Origin: Azospirillum rugosum
GTDB lineage: Bacteria; Pseudomonadota; Alphaproteobacteria; Azospirillales; Azospirillaceae
Length of the DNA: 64,000 nt
Assembly: GCF_017876155.1 (NCBI RefSeq)
Contig: NZ_JAGINP010000010.1
Coordinates: 174,786-238,785 of the forward strand
Direction: 5' to 3'
Each line of letters begins with the position of its first letter. Positions within the stretch are counted from its first letter, which is position 1. Below the pieces are notes generated by a model. It had not been told where the DNA came from, made no database searches, and was given only the letters and a program-made list of their open reading frames with translations. A program made the position numbers and the translations under genes. Below, piece by piece: positions 25,985 to 35,780 of the stretch.

Positions 25985-27145
25985 TCAGCATCGGCTGTCG
26001 GAGAGCAACGGCGCCAGCCGGTCGATCTTATAGCGGTTGACGGTCGTCCAGTCGTCGGCCAGCAGACCTCCGGTGTCGCCGGAATTCGGGTTCCAGGCCC
26101 ACCAGCTCCAGCCGATCTTCACCCCGTCCTTACTATGCTCGCGGTTCAGGTAGGCTGTCATGGCCTTCATCCACAGCTCGTCGTCGGGTTCCTCGAATTT
26201 GCTGCCGAGTTCGCCGATGAAGACGGGCGCGGTGCCGGTCTCGCTCAGATAGCCCCACATGCGCTGGAAGATGGCCGGCAGCCGCGCCTCGAAGCGGGGC
26301 TCCCTCAGCCACGGCTGGCGGTAGAGCGAGGGCGGGTAGTCATGCGCCGAATAGACCAGCTTGTCCGGCCGGTCCAGCCGGATCGGGTGGTCCCGGGCTC
26401 CCATCAGATTGCCGCCCCACCAATAGCTCGCACCGTCGTAGGTCTGGATGCCTTCCACGAAGACCAGCCAGTCGGGATTGACGGAGAGCACAGCGTTGCC
26501 GGCCCGCGTCGCCGCGGCGGCCCAGTCGGTGGCCAGGTCGCCGGACCCCCAGGTGGCCGGTCCGTGTGGCTCGTTGTGCAGGTCGGCGCCGATGATGGTT
26601 GGGTTGCCCTTGTAGCGTTGCGCGAGCATCCGCCAGTCGGCGATCCAGCGGGCTTCCGGATACTCCGCCGAGTGCCAGAGGCCGCTCTCCTCCGCGCTGT
26701 CGCCGGCGGGGCCTCGGTGCCGGTCGAGGATGATACGCAGGCCGAGACGGCCCGCTTCCTCCACGATCCGGTCCATGATCTCCAGGCCGTTCAGGCCCCG
26801 CAGATCCGGGTTCCGGTCGAAGTCGATCTCCGTCGGCATTCGCCCTTCGTCGAAGAGTTCGTTGGAGAAGGGAAGCCGGATCGTGTTGAACCCAAGGTCC
26901 CGCATCTGGGACATGGTCGCCTTATAGTTGGCGGCCCACAGGCCGTGCGGGGAAAAGGTCCTGGTTTCCAGCCCGAACCAGTTCACGCCGACGATGCGCA
27001 CCGGCCGGCCGACGGTGTCGATGATCTGGCTGCCCTTGGTGGACAGGGGCGTGGCGAGGCCTTGCCCCGTGGCTGCCCTGGCTTCCGTGACCAGGGCGAA
27101 GGTCGGGCCCGGCGGTGGGGCCGGACACGCGGCATCGATGACCAT
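25985..27145 (-). CDS. GH5 endoglucanase (compact form)
   Basis: About 386 residues, essentially only a GH5 catalytic domain. It aligns by eye along most of its length with the GH5 domain of the large enzyme at 14144 (for example V-N-W-F-G, H-G-L-W, then W-N-P-N-S-G-D-T-G-G). The acid/base is Glu192 in H-N-E-P and the nucleophile Glu312 in G-E-L-G. The N-terminus has no classical signal peptide, so its location is uncertain. It may act on the locally made polysaccharide or on plant cellulose. The ATG at 27145 lies 13 nt after the LuxR-type regulator stop, so they may be co-transcribed. Confidence 0.88.
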   Translation of the reverse strand: MVIDAACPAPPPGPTFALVTEARAATGQGLATPLSTKGSQIIDTVGRPVRIVGVNWFGLETRTFSPHGLWAANYKATMSQMRDLGFNTIRLPFSNELFDEGRMPTEIDFDRNPDLRGLNGLEIMDRIVEEAGRLGLRIILDRHRGPAGDSAEESGLWHSAEYPEARWIADWRMLAQRYKGNPTIIGADLHNEPHGPATWGSGDLATDWAAAATRAGNAVLSVNPDWLVFVEGIQTYDGASYWWGGNLMGARDHPIRLDRPDKLVYSAHDYPPSLYRQPWLREPRFEARLPAIFQRMWGYLSETGTAPVFIGELGSKFEEPDDELWMKAMTAYLNREHSKDGVKIGWSWWAWNPNSGDTGGLLADDWTTVNRYKIDRLAPLLSDSRC

Positions 27146-27158
27146 ACTCGACCTCCCG

Positions 27159-27947
27159 TCATGCCGTCTTCCGCACGGGGATGGGCTCCACCCCCATTTG
27201 GTCGCCGCCGCCGTGCCCGCGGCAGATCCCGCTCTGCACCGTCCAGAGAGCCGCCTGCGTGCGGTTCCGGACGTTGATCTTGCGCATAATCTGCATGAGG
27301 TTGAGCTTCACCATCTCCTCCGATAGGCCGAGCGAAATGGCGATCTGTTTGTTCGTGCTGCCGTCCACGAGATGGTTCAGAATTTGGACGTCGAGCGGGT
27401 TCAGATCGGAGAAGCCGAGCAGCGACGGCAGGACGGCGTTCCGGTCGTCCGCAGCAACGGCGCCCTGGCCGTTCATGCCTGAGCGGGGACCGGCGACGGC
27501 AAACCCGTGATCGGCCGAATTGCGGTGTCCCTTGCCGGACGTGAGTACGCTGGCGAGCTGGGACGGAAAAACGCGTTCTCCAGCCAGGACAAGGCGCAAC
27601 GAAAGGCCGAAAGCTTCCGGCGCAAGGCTGTACAGTATGTAGCCCGCCACCTCGAAACGAAGGCCGATCCGCAAATCATAAAGGTGCAATTCGTTGGCGG
27701 TGATCACCACCTTGGCGTTGCTTTCGCTAAAAAGCTTCAGCGCCCATGCTTTCGATCGCAGCGCTTTCAAATCCACCACGATCAGGCGGGGCACGCTGTC
27801 GTCGGAGCCACTGATCGCCCGCAGCTGATCCGCAGCGGCTTCCACCGTTTCCCAGGAATAAACCCGTCCTATCCCCCGTTGTGCGAGGACGCTGGAAACG
27901 GTTTCGCGTTGCAACTGTGAACAGTGGATGAACCAAATCGTCGTCAC
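27159..27947 (-). CDS. LuxR-family regulator with atypical receiver domain
   Basis: About 262 residues. The N-terminal receiver-like domain keeps an Asp at the phospho-site position (L-I-V-V-D-L, Asp59) but lacks the conserved beta-5 lysine (G-Y-I-L-Y-S-L). The C-terminal LuxR helix-turn-helix (about 178-240) is typical: L-N-P-L-D-V-Q-I-L, G-S-T-N-K-Q-I-A, K-L-N-L-M-Q-I-M-R-K-I, then R-T-Q-A-A. It lies directly upstream of the compact GH5 gene and close to the exopolysaccharide operon. It is a good candidate regulator of that locus (inference). Confidence 0.88.
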   Translation of the reverse strand: MTTIWFIHCSQLQRETVSSVLAQRGIGRVYSWETVEAAADQLRAISGSDDSVPRLIVVDLKALRSKAWALKLFSESNAKVVITANELHLYDLRIGLRFEVAGYILYSLAPEAFGLSLRLVLAGERVFPSQLASVLTSGKGHRNSADHGFAVAGPRSGMNGQGAVAADDRNAVLPSLLGFSDLNPLDVQILNHLVDGSTNKQIAISLGLSEEMVKLNLMQIMRKINVRNRTQAALWTVQSGICRGHGGGDQMGVEPIPVRKTA

Positions 27948-28365
27948 GGCTAATACCTCCGCTGGCGATGGCGTGGGTTTCGCGATGATTTTCTGCTGGT
28001 TGAGTGATCTGTTTTATTTTGATCGTGATGATCATTTACGACATTTTATTCAGCCGTTTATAGCAACGGTAGCCACGATAATCATCAGATGGAAAGAATT
28101 TTTTTCTGTCCGGCTCAAAAGGTGCCCCATATCGTTCATGGGCGCCTGATTATTTCTGTGATTCAAACTCGGAAAACGTGTTTGCCGCATCGCAGCATAG
28201 CGCGCTTTACATTGTGATTCTTATGTTCATTGGTGGTGATGACGTGGGTTGGCCCGGCGTTGGTTAGGGCAGCAAACGCAGAGAGTACCCCGATTGTCGA
28301 ACTGCCCAATCCTTTTGGCGCAAGGGTGCGCGAGCTGAGCGTCCCCCGCGAGACTGGACAGCGGG
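27948..28365. other. AT-rich intergenic region, no gene seen
   Basis: About 418 bp. The segment near 28000-28150 is unusually A/T-rich for this genome and likely contains the LuxR gene promoter. The right half leads into a decayed IS3 fragment. No open frame with family similarity was seen. Confidence 0.45.
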
Positions 28366-28500
28366 TTATGCGGCCTGTTGCTCGGCCTGCTCTGGAGTGA
28401 TGCAGACGAGAGCCGAGTGGATCCGCCGGCGCTTGCAGTGGCCTTCGATGTAGGCGAACGTGCACCAACGCTGCTGGCATCGGATCTCGCAGCCCCGGTG
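28366..28500 (-). pseudogene. IS3-family OrfB transposase C-terminal remnant
   Basis: The minus strand reads F-A-Y-I-E-G-H-C-K-R-R-R-I-H-S-A-L, followed by I-T-P-E-Q-A-E-Q-Q-A-A and a stop. This is the classic C-terminal end of IS3 OrfB integrases (Y-I-E-x-x-Y-N-R-R-R-L-H-S-A-L). The rest of the element is missing. Confidence 0.72.
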
Positions 28501-28532
28501 CAACAGCGTCGGCTCAGCTCAGACCCGTCACA

Positions 28533-29243
28533 TCAGGCAAAGTCCCTTTCCGTCACGCCGGAACGGGTCGTCCGCGTCTTGCCAAGAGACTGCATGGTTG
28601 CGCGCGCCGCACTCGCGATGTGCTCATCGTAGACGTGGCGCGTGCGGATCGGGTCGCGAGCACGCAGTGCGTCGAAGATGGCGCGCATCTCCCGGATCGT
28701 GTTCGGAAGCCGCCCGGGCTCGGACAACGAGACACCACGCAGCAGTTGGATGCGGTTGTGCAGTCCCTTGAGGATTTGCGCCATGGTGGCGTTGCCGCAG
28801 CCCGCGATCAGCGTGTCGTAGAAGCAGGTTTTCGCCGCCTGGATGCGCGACGGCACGCCTTCGTCGGCGGCCCTTTCGAAGGCGGCCATGGCGTCGGCCA
28901 GCTGCGCCCATTGCCCGTCGCCGGCGTGCGCAATGAATTCCGCCGCCGCCAAGCTCTCCAAGGCGCCGCGCACCTGATAAATCTGCCGGACGTCCTCGGC
29001 CGTGAGCGTCACCACCTCCAGCCCGCGCTGGGGCACGTTGCGCACCAGCCCCTCCGCCTCCAGCTGGCGCAAGGCCTCGCGCAGGATCGGCCGGCTGACC
29101 TGGAGCGTTTCGCACAGTTCGCGCTCGACCAGCCGATCGCCCGGCGCGTAGCGGCCGTCGGAAATGGCCGCGCGCAGCACGTCGATCACCTGCTGCCGCA
29201 ACGGCGCCGCGACCCGGACAATGTTTATTGAGGAATTGGACAT
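28533..29243 (-). CDS. GntR-family regulator with FCD domain
   Basis: About 236 residues. An N-terminal winged helix (residues about 12-75: Q-V-I-D-V-L-R-A-A-I, P-G-D-R-L-V-E-R-E-L, S-R-P-I-L-R-E-A-L-R) is joined to an all-helical FCD effector domain. FCD-type GntR proteins mostly repress catabolic operons and respond to a carboxylate or amino-acid-like ligand. It is divergent from the ABC/hydrolase/cyclodeaminase operon (start 29386), which is its probable target. The 140-bp gap holds the palindrome CAGAC-C-GTCTG at 29261-29271 and a TGTGTACA-like half site near 29311. Confidence 0.9.
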   Translation of the reverse strand: MSNSSINIVRVAAPLRQQVIDVLRAAISDGRYAPGDRLVERELCETLQVSRPILREALRQLEAEGLVRNVPQRGLEVVTLTAEDVRQIYQVRGALESLAAAEFIAHAGDGQWAQLADAMAAFERAADEGVPSRIQAAKTCFYDTLIAGCGNATMAQILKGLHNRIQLLRGVSLSEPGRLPNTIREMRAIFDALRARDPIRTRHVYDEHIASAARATMQSLGKTRTTRSGVTERDFA

Positions 29244-29260
29244 AAAATTTCCTACCTTGT

Positions 29261-29271
29261 CAGACCGTCTG
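29261..29271. promoter_or_regulatory. Candidate GntR operator palindrome
   Basis: CAGAC-C-GTCTG, a perfect 11-bp dyad, located 18 bp upstream of the GntR start in the divergent promoter region. Assigned by symmetry and position only. Confidence 0.35.
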
Positions 29272-29385
29272 CTGATCTGCTTGCGTCAGGTTACCACTTT
29301 AGGTTAGCGTGTGTACAAATGATCGGCCGTGGCGGAACAGCCGCCGACGCCGACAATACCATCACCTTGCAGACAGGAGACAGGC

Positions 29386-30207
29386 GTGCAGCGCAGTGCA
29401 CAGCCGGGCACGGCATCGAAAAACGCCGTCGATCCGCTTGCGGAACCCGATCCCAGACGCCAGAAGCGCCGCGAGCGGATTCTTCAGATCGGCACGCTCG
29501 TTCTCCTGCTCGCCGCATGGGAGTTCGCCGCGCACGACGCGAACAAACTTCTGGTGGCAATGCCCAGCGACATCGCCCTGGCCACCTGGGACCTGCTGGT
29601 CAGCGGGGAACTGCTGTGGGCGACGCTCGACAGCATGTCGACCTTCGTCCTGGGCTTTGTGATCGCGTCGGTGCTGGGCATCGTGATCGGGTTCGCCATG
29701 GGCACCAACCGCACGGTGGAGGTGATCCTCGATCCCTACATCAACGCGCTCTACGCAATGCCGCTGGTCGCCCTGATCCCGATCCTGATGCTGTGGGTCG
29801 GCATCGGCTTCCTGGCGAAGATCACGATCATCATCCTGTTCGCGGTGTTCCCGGTGATCATCAACACGGTCACCGGCGTCAAGAACGTCGACAAGCATTA
29901 CCTGGACATCGGCAAGGCCTTCATGGCGTCGCGCGCCATGGTCTACCGGAAGATCATCGCGCCCTACGCCATGCCCTACGTGGCGAGCGGCCTGCGCATC
30001 GCGCTCGGCCGCGGCATCATCGCGATGATCGTCGCCGAGTTCCTGACGTCCATCTCCGGGCTGGGCGGCCTCATCATCAACTACACGAACGCGTTCGAGA
30101 CGGCCAAGGCCTTCGCCCCCGTGCTGGTGGTCGCCGTGCTCGCCAACGCGCTCACGCTCCTCGTTCAGAAGGTCGAAGCGCGCTTCGGCCGCTGGCGCCG
30201 CCGCTGA
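29386..30207 (+). CDS. ABC transporter permease (nitrate/sulfonate/taurine type)
   Basis: About 273 residues with six membrane segments and the inner-membrane component EAA loop (around G-I-G-K/D-I-G-K-A-F-M-A-S near residue 180). It is the BPD_transp_1 permease of an SsuC/TauC-like importer. A GTG at 29386 with AGGAGA 5 nt upstream is preferred over the ATG at 29329, which lacks a ribosome site. First gene of the operon: permease, binding protein, ATPase, hydrolase, cyclodeaminase. Confidence 0.9.
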   Translation: MQRSAQPGTASKNAVDPLAEPDPRRQKRRERILQIGTLVLLLAAWEFAAHDANKLLVAMPSDIALATWDLLVSGELLWATLDSMSTFVLGFVIASVLGIVIGFAMGTNRTVEVILDPYINALYAMPLVALIPILMLWVGIGFLAKITIIILFAVFPVIINTVTGVKNVDKHYLDIGKAFMASRAMVYRKIIAPYAMPYVASGLRIALGRGIIAMIVAEFLTSISGLGGLIINYTNAFETAKAFAPVLVVAVLANALTLLVQKVEARFGRWRRR

Positions 30208-30259
30208 CCGGCCCAGCACCACGCTCCCACCCGACACGACCACGAAAGAAAGAGGGATC

Positions 30260-31276
30260 ATGCGTCTGATGCCCCGCTCGTTGAAGGCTGCCCTGCTCGC
30301 CGGCGCCTTCACCGCCACCCTTGGCACCGCCGCCTTGAGCACCGCCGCCCTGGCCGCCGACACGCTGAAGATCGGCATGCCCGCCAAGATGTTCCTGAAC
30401 CTCGTCGAGTTCGTCGCCCAGGATAAGGGCTTCTACGAGAAGAACGGCCTGTCGGTCGAGTTGGTCCACATCGCGGACAGCTCCATTCCCGTGCGCTCTC
30501 TCATCGCCGGGGAACTGGACCTCAGCCAGACCGGCATGTCCGAGACGCTGGCGGCGATCGACAAGGGTGCCGACCTCAAGACCATCGGCGGCGTGCACAC
30601 CGGCCTGCATTACGCCTTCTACGTGAACGCCGGATCGGGCATCAAGGACGTCACCGACCTTCCCGGCAAGAAGGTCGGCATCTCCTCGCCCGGCTCGCTG
30701 CCGCACGTGGTGATCACCGCCCTGATGCGGCAGGCGGGCATGACCGAAGAGCAGATCAAGTCGGTCCAGTGGGTGTCCCTGAAGGGGTCGTCGGCGCGGA
30801 TCAACGGCGTCCTGTCCGGAACCGTCGACGCGACCGTGTCCAACTTCGATCCGAAGGCCGCGCACGACAAGAACGCCAAGGTCCTGTTCGTCGTCTCCAA
30901 GAAGCTGCCCACCTACGTGATGACGCCGTGGGACGTCCGCAGCGAGACCATCGCGACGAAGCGCGACGTGCTGAAGCGCTTCGTCAAGGCGGAGCTGGAA
31001 GCGACCCGCTGGATCTTCGACAACGAAAAGGGCGCGCTCGACGTGGCGAAGAAGCACTTCGACTACAACGACGAGCAGCTTGCCGAGTTCTACGAGTTCT
31101 ATCGGGTCGGCGGCATCTGGAACCCGAACGGCACCGTGACCGCCGATCAGGCCAAATACATGCAGGACCTGAACGTGCAGGGCAGCCTGCAGAAGGCCGT
31201 GCACCCGGCCGACAAGGTGCTCGACACCACCGTCGTGCAGGACGTCCTGACCGAGATCGGCACCTATAAGCCGTAA
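30260..31276 (+). CDS. ABC transporter substrate-binding protein (SsuA/NMT1-like)
   Basis: About 338 residues. A signal peptide (residues 1-33, ending A-A-L-A-A-D) precedes an NMT1/SsuA-type bilobed domain (L-K-I-G-M, A-Q-D-K-G-F-Y-E-K-N-G-L, then the S-P-G-S-L-P stretch). Members bind sulfonates, nitrate, pyrimidine precursors or aromatic acids; the ligand cannot be read from sequence. Periplasmic, working with the flanking permease and ATPase. A hairpin just after its stop may raise its mRNA level relative to the downstream genes. Confidence 0.92.
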   Translation: MRLMPRSLKAALLAGAFTATLGTAALSTAALAADTLKIGMPAKMFLNLVEFVAQDKGFYEKNGLSVELVHIADSSIPVRSLIAGELDLSQTGMSETLAAIDKGADLKTIGGVHTGLHYAFYVNAGSGIKDVTDLPGKKVGISSPGSLPHVVITALMRQAGMTEEQIKSVQWVSLKGSSARINGVLSGTVDATVSNFDPKAAHDKNAKVLFVVSKKLPTYVMTPWDVRSETIATKRDVLKRFVKAELEATRWIFDNEKGALDVAKKHFDYNDEQLAEFYEFYRVGGIWNPNGTVTADQAKYMQDLNVQGSLQKAVHPADKVLDTTVVQDVLTEIGTYKP

Positions 31277-31287
31277 CGCAGCGGGCC

Positions 31288-31312
31288 GGGGCCGGTCACT
31301 GCGGCCGGCCCC
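31288..31312 (+). promoter_or_regulatory. Intercistronic hairpin after the binding-protein gene
   Basis: GGGGCCGG, 9-nt loop, CCGGCCCC. There is no T-tract, so it is more likely an mRNA-stabilising or attenuating stem than a full terminator. This is common after binding-protein genes that need higher expression. Confidence 0.45.
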
Positions 31313-31361
31313 TCCCCGTCTTCCCGTCCGTCCTCTTCTTCCCGAGACATGGTGCCGACCC

Positions 31362-32132
31362 ATGCCAAAGCTGTCCGTGCGCAATCTGACCAAGCGCTTC
31401 CCGGTGTCCGACGGGCCGTCCATGCTGGCGCTCGACGGCGTCGACCTGGATGTCGAGGAAGGCGAGTTCATCGCCTTCGTGGGGCCGAGCGGGTGCGGCA
31501 AGACCACGCTGCTGCGCATCATCCAGGGGCTGGAGACGGCAACCAGCGGGGACATCCTGATCGACGGCAAGCCCGCACGCGGCCCGGGGCACGACCGCGG
31601 CTTCGTCTTCCAGCAGTATGGGCTGCTGCCCTGGCTGACCGCCGCCCAGAACATCGGCTTCGCCCTCGAAGCCAAGGGCGTGCCGGCGCGTCAACACGGC
31701 GACATCACCGAGCGCGTGCTGGCGACGGTCGGCCTGAAGGGATTCGGCGACCGCTTTCCGCACCAGCTCTCCGGCGGCATGCAGCAGCGCGTCGGCATTG
31801 CCCGCGCCCTGGCGATCGAACCGGACATGATGCTGCTGGACGAACCGTTCGGCGCGCTGGACGCGCTGTCCCGCGAGATTTTGCAGAACGAAATGCTCGG
31901 CCTGACCGAGCGCATGGGCAAGACGGTCCTGTTCGTCACGCACAGCGTGGACGAGGCCGTGTGCCTTGCCGACCGGGTGGTGGTCATGTCGCCGCGCCCG
32001 GGGCGCATCCGGGACATCGTGCCCATCGACATCCCGCGACCGCGCGCCCGGCTCGGCGAAGCGCTGCGCGACACGCCCGAATATTCGGCCAAGCGGCAGC
32101 TGCTGTGGAACCAGTTGATGGAACTGGTCTGA
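31362..32132 (+). CDS. ABC transporter ATP-binding protein (SsuB/TauB-like)
   Basis: About 256 residues. Walker A is G-P-S-G-C-G-K-T-T (41-49), the signature is L-S-G-G-M-Q-Q-R (about 142-149) and Walker B is [11 protein letters not shown] (about 163-173), followed by the switch His in F-V-T-H. Cytoplasmic energising subunit of the importer encoded by the two preceding genes. The ATG at 31362 directly precedes a conserved N-terminus. Confidence 0.93.
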   Translation: MPKLSVRNLTKRFPVSDGPSMLALDGVDLDVEEGEFIAFVGPSGCGKTTLLRIIQGLETATSGDILIDGKPARGPGHDRGFVFQQYGLLPWLTAAQNIGFALEAKGVPARQHGDITERVLATVGLKGFGDRFPHQLSGGMQQRVGIARALAIEPDMMLLDEPFGALDALSREILQNEMLGLTERMGKTVLFVTHSVDEAVCLADRVVVMSPRPGRIRDIVPIDIPRPRARLGEALRDTPEYSAKRQLLWNQLMELV

Positions 32133-32161
32133 ACCTTTTCCCGAACCATGGAGACCCCATC

Positions 32162-33040
32162 GTGTCTGTCGTCCGTGACGATCACGAGTGGCAATACAAC
32201 CCCCGCGCATCCGTTCCCGACTTCGCGCGCCACGCCGCGCGCGCGTCGGAGCTGAGCCGGGCCGCGAGAAAGCGGCACGCCGGGCGCTATGACGTCGCCT
32301 ATGGCGACACCAAACTCTCCACGCTCGACGTGTTTCCGGCCGCGACGCCGAACGCGCCGCTCCATCTGTTCCTGCACGGCGGCTATTGGCGCGGCCGTGA
32401 CAAGGCCGATTACAGCTACATCGCCGACGCGCTGGTGCCGCGGGGCGTCACGACGGTGGTGATGAACTACGACCTGTGCCCCGACGCATCGCTGCCGGAG
32501 ATCGTCCGGCGGACGCGCGACGGGCTGCGCTGGGTGCACCGGCACGCGGCGGAACTGGGCGGGGACCCCGAACGGATCACCGCGTCGGGGCATTCGGCGG
32601 GGGCGCATCTGCTGGCCATGGCGCTGGCGGACGATGCCGGCGGGGATCGGTTGGGCGGGGATCGGTTGGGCGGGGATCGGCTGCCCGATGGGCTGGTCAA
32701 GGCCGCGGTGCTGGTCAGCGGCATCTACGAGCTGGAACCGGTGCTGGGAATCACGGTCAACGACACCATCCGGCTGCGGCCGGAGATGGTGGACGGCGTC
32801 AGCCCCATGCGGCACCCGCCGGCCACCGCCACGGCCCTGGAGATCGCCGTGGGCGCCAACGAGACGCCGGCCTGGGTGGGGCAGTCGCGCGACTTCGCCG
32901 AGCGTTGCCGCGCCCGGGGATCGGCCTGCGCCTACCACGAGATTCCCGGTCATGACCATTTCTCGATCATGGCGCTGATGGAAACGCCGGACGATCCGTT
33001 GTCGCGGATGGTCCTGAAGGCCGCGGGGATGCCGGCATGA
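32162..33040 (+). CDS. Alpha/beta hydrolase, kynurenine formamidase-like
   Basis: About 292 residues. An oxyanion motif H-G-G-Y-W (72-76) and nucleophile Ser145 in G-H-S-A-G place it in the HGG-type esterase/formamidase group. G-H-D-H-F near the C-terminus likely holds the catalytic His. KFase-type enzymes cleave N-formyl or amide bonds. An insertion of three D-R-L-G-G-like units (about 160-174) comes from a DNA tandem repeat at 32642-32685. The GTG at 32162 has GGAGA upstream. The stop overlaps the ATG of the cyclodeaminase gene (ATGA), so the two are coupled, suggesting the hydrolase product feeds that enzyme or the transporter ligand is an N-acyl/formyl compound. Confidence 0.85.
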   Translation: MSVVRDDHEWQYNPRASVPDFARHAARASELSRAARKRHAGRYDVAYGDTKLSTLDVFPAATPNAPLHLFLHGGYWRGRDKADYSYIADALVPRGVTTVVMNYDLCPDASLPEIVRRTRDGLRWVHRHAAELGGDPERITASGHSAGAHLLAMALADDAGGDRLGGDRLGGDRLPDGLVKAAVLVSGIYELEPVLGITVNDTIRLRPEMVDGVSPMRHPPATATALEIAVGANETPAWVGQSRDFAERCRARGSACAYHEIPGHDHFSIMALMETPDDPLSRMVLKAAGMPA

Positions 33041-34020
33041 TCATCATCGACGAAGTTGCGGCGCGCCGCCTGGTGTCGCCGGCCGACGCCATCGACGCCA
33101 TGGACATGGCGTTCCGCGAGGTCTCCCGCGACCAGGCGCGCAACTATCCGGTCGTGCGCGAACGCCTGTTGCCGGGTCCGAACGTCTATGGGATCAAGGC
33201 GGGCGCCGACCTTGCGATCGGCCTGCTCGGGCTCAAGATCGGCGGCTACTGGACGGAGAACCGCGGGCGCGGCCTCACCAACCACCAGTCGACCACCGTG
33301 CTGACCGACCCGGAGACCGGCTGCCCATCGGCGCTGGTCAGTTCCAACCATCTCACCGGGGTGCGCACGGCGGCCGCCTGCGCCATCGGCATTCGGGAAC
33401 TGGCGCGCGAGGATGCCCGGACGCTCGGGCTGATCGGCACCGGGGGCCAGGCGCGCCACCACATCGACGCCGCGCTGCTCGTGCGCCGCTTCGACCGCGT
33501 CCTGGTGGCGAACCGTGACCGGGCGCGCGCCGAGGCGTTCGCGCGCACGCTCGACAGCACCGTGCCGGTCGAGGTCGTCGCGGTGGAGGAGGCGGCCCGG
33601 AACGCCGATGCCCTGATCACGCTGACGACCGCGCGGGAGCCGGTCGTGCGCGCCGACTGGATCCGCCCCGGCACGCACATCAGCGCCATGGGCGCGGACA
33701 CCGTCGGGAAGCAGGAACTCGACGCCGACCTTCTGCTGCGCGCCTCGGTCTGGGTCGACGACTGGGCGCAGGCCTCCGCCCTCGGCGAGTGCCAGCACGC
33801 GGCGAAGCGCGGCCTGACCCGCGAGGCCATCCGCGGGACGCTGTGCGACGTCCTCGACGGGAAGGCCGTCCGCCGCACGCGCGACGACGAGATCACCGTC
33901 TTCGACTCCACCGGCATGGCCATCCAGGACCTGATGATCGCCGCCTGGGCCGTTCGGAAGGCCGAGGCCGCCGGGGACGGCGCCGTTCACCGCGTCGATC
34001 TTGCCCGCGATCTTGCCTGA
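33037..34020 (+). CDS. Ornithine cyclodeaminase/mu-crystallin-family enzyme
   Basis: About 327 residues. It has the family fold with the Rossmann motif [10 protein letters not shown] (130-139) and N-terminal substrate residues including G-I-K-A-G. Conserved downstream motifs include S-A-M-G-A-D and the late D-S-T-G-M-A. The family contains ornithine cyclodeaminases, alanine dehydrogenases, imine reductases and other amino-acid dehydrogenases, so the precise substrate is open. It is the last gene of the GntR-controlled operon, coupled to the formamidase-like hydrolase; together they suggest catabolism of a modified amino acid. Confidence 0.88.
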   Translation: MIIIDEVAARRLVSPADAIDAMDMAFREVSRDQARNYPVVRERLLPGPNVYGIKAGADLAIGLLGLKIGGYWTENRGRGLTNHQSTTVLTDPETGCPSALVSSNHLTGVRTAAACAIGIRELAREDARTLGLIGTGGQARHHIDAALLVRRFDRVLVANRDRARAEAFARTLDSTVPVEVVAVEEAARNADALITLTTAREPVVRADWIRPGTHISAMGADTVGKQELDADLLLRASVWVDDWAQASALGECQHAAKRGLTREAIRGTLCDVLDGKAVRRTRDDEITVFDSTGMAIQDLMIAAWAVRKAEAAGDGAVHRVDLARDLA

Positions 34021-34064
34021 TGACACGGCATTTATAACTCGACAGCGTCCAGCCGGAAGCGGAT

Positions 34065-35759
34065 ATGCAACTGAAAAACATACGCATCGCCGGGAAGATT
34101 CTCGGCATCGTCACCGTCCTCGGCGCCGTCTCGGTCGTGATCGCGGTGGTGGGCGGCTACGGCTTGTCGACGCTCAGCGGCGAGTTGGGACGGGTCGAGC
34201 TTGCCGGTCACGAGGCGGTGCAGGGCGCCCGCCTCAACCGCTACCTGGTCGAGCTGAGCCGCGCCGAGTACCAGATGGGCGCCAACCCGGCCAGCGTGGC
34301 GACGATCGAATCGGTCGTCGCCCACCGCAAGGCCGCGGCCCGCGCGCATCTGGACGAGGCGCGGACCAGCGCCGACGATGAGCAGCGCGCGATGCTGGAC
34401 GCCATCGACCGATCCTATGGCGCCTATGTCAGCCTGGTGGACGCGACGGTCGCCGCGGCGAAGCAGCATGAGGACCTCGGCATCACCTACGCCCGCCGCG
34501 AGATCTTGAACAACGTCGCGGGCAGCCAGGACCTGGTCGCGACGCTGATCAAGGCCATTCAGGAGTACAACGAGTACACGGACCGCAAGACGGCGCGGAT
34601 CTCCGAGGAAGCGTCGGCGCTGGCGACCTGGTTGAACTGGCTGATGGGCGGGGTGGCCGTTGCCGGCATCCTGGCCAGCGTGGCGATCGGGCGTTGGCTG
34701 TCGATGCGCGGGATCGTCGGCCCGATCGGCACGGCGATGGCCTGCCTGCGCCGTCTTGCCGACGGCGACCTTGCGGTGGACATCGCCGGGGTCGACCGCA
34801 AGGACGAGGTCGGCGACATCGCGCGCGCCATGGCGGTGTTCCGGGAGAACGCCCTCGACCGCCAGCGCATCCAGGCCGTGCAGGAGGCGGACGCGCAGCA
34901 GAAGCTGGCCCGGGCCGAGATGGTCAACGGGGTGATCGGCCGGTTCGAGCAGGAGGTCAGCGACGCCCTGCATGTGATGAGCGCCGCCTCGGCCTCGTTG
35001 GAGGCCACGGCCCATTCCCTGTCGGCGTCGGCGGAGGGTGCGTCGGGACAGATGACCACCGTCGGTGGCGCCGCGGGGCAGACCACCGCGAACGTGCAGG
35101 CGGTGGCCGCAGCGACGGAAGAGTTGACCTCGACCGTGCAGGAAGTCTCGCGGCAGATGAACGAGGCCCGCAGCTTCGCCGACGAAGCCTCGCGGCAGGC
35201 CGAGCAGGCCCAAGGCCGGGTCCGGGCACTGACCGAGTCCGGCCAGCGGATCAACGAGGTGATCGACCTGATCCAGGGCATCGCCAGCCAAACCAACCTT
35301 CTGGCCCTGAACGCGACGATCGAGGCCGCCCGCGCCGGGGAGGCCGGCAAGGGCTTCGCCGTCGTGGCAAACGAAGTCAAGCAGCTGGCGTCCCAGACCG
35401 CTCAGGCAACCGACGAAATCCGCGGCCAGGTCGGCGCGATGCAGGACACGATCGGCGGGGCGGTTTCCGCCATCCAGTCGATCGCAACGGTGATCTACCG
35501 CCTCAATGAAATGGCAACCGCGGTGGCTGCGGCCGTCGAGCAGCAGGGAGCCGCCACGGCCGAAATCGGCCGGAACGCCATCCAGGCCGCGCAGGGTACG
35601 GCCGAGGTCACCGGCAACATCGGTGGGCTTCACATGGCCGTCCGATCAACCGCGACAGGGTCGAGCGACGTTTTGCAATCCGCACAGAAGGTGGCGGAGC
35701 GGACCGTGGCGTTGAAGATCAGCATCGACGCCTTCATCGCGGAGGTGAAAGCCGCGTGA
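34065..35759 (+). CDS. Methyl-accepting chemotaxis protein
   Basis: About 564 residues. TM1 is at about 10-31, followed by a helical periplasmic domain of about 155 residues (four-helix-bundle type with [10 protein letters not shown]). TM2 is at about 188-210 and a HAMP domain at about 212-264. The signalling domain's conserved hairpin tip lies near residues 404-430 ([18 protein letters not shown]). It senses a ligand directly or through a binding protein and signals to CheA/CheW. It starts 44 nt after the catabolic operon, so it may detect that same nutrient (inference). Confidence 0.93.
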   Translation: MQLKNIRIAGKILGIVTVLGAVSVVIAVVGGYGLSTLSGELGRVELAGHEAVQGARLNRYLVELSRAEYQMGANPASVATIESVVAHRKAAARAHLDEARTSADDEQRAMLDAIDRSYGAYVSLVDATVAAAKQHEDLGITYARREILNNVAGSQDLVATLIKAIQEYNEYTDRKTARISEEASALATWLNWLMGGVAVAGILASVAIGRWLSMRGIVGPIGTAMACLRRLADGDLAVDIAGVDRKDEVGDIARAMAVFRENALDRQRIQAVQEADAQQKLARAEMVNGVIGRFEQEVSDALHVMSAASASLEATAHSLSASAEGASGQMTTVGGAAGQTTANVQAVAAATEELTSTVQEVSRQMNEARSFADEASRQAEQAQGRVRALTESGQRINEVIDLIQGIASQTNLLALNATIEAARAGEAGKGFAVVANEVKQLASQTAQATDEIRGQVGAMQDTIGGAVSAIQSIATVIYRLNEMATAVAAAVEQQGAATAEIGRNAIQAAQGTAEVTGNIGGLHMAVRSTATGSSDVLQSAQKVAERTVALKISIDAFIAEVKAA

Positions 35760-35780
35760 CGAACGGTGCCGTCGATTGGG

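Noticed and set aside
31349..32161. Extension of the hydrolase frame over the ABC ATPase gene
   Set aside because: The ATPase reads in another frame with all motifs intact; the hydrolase begins at GTG 32162 after a ribosome site.
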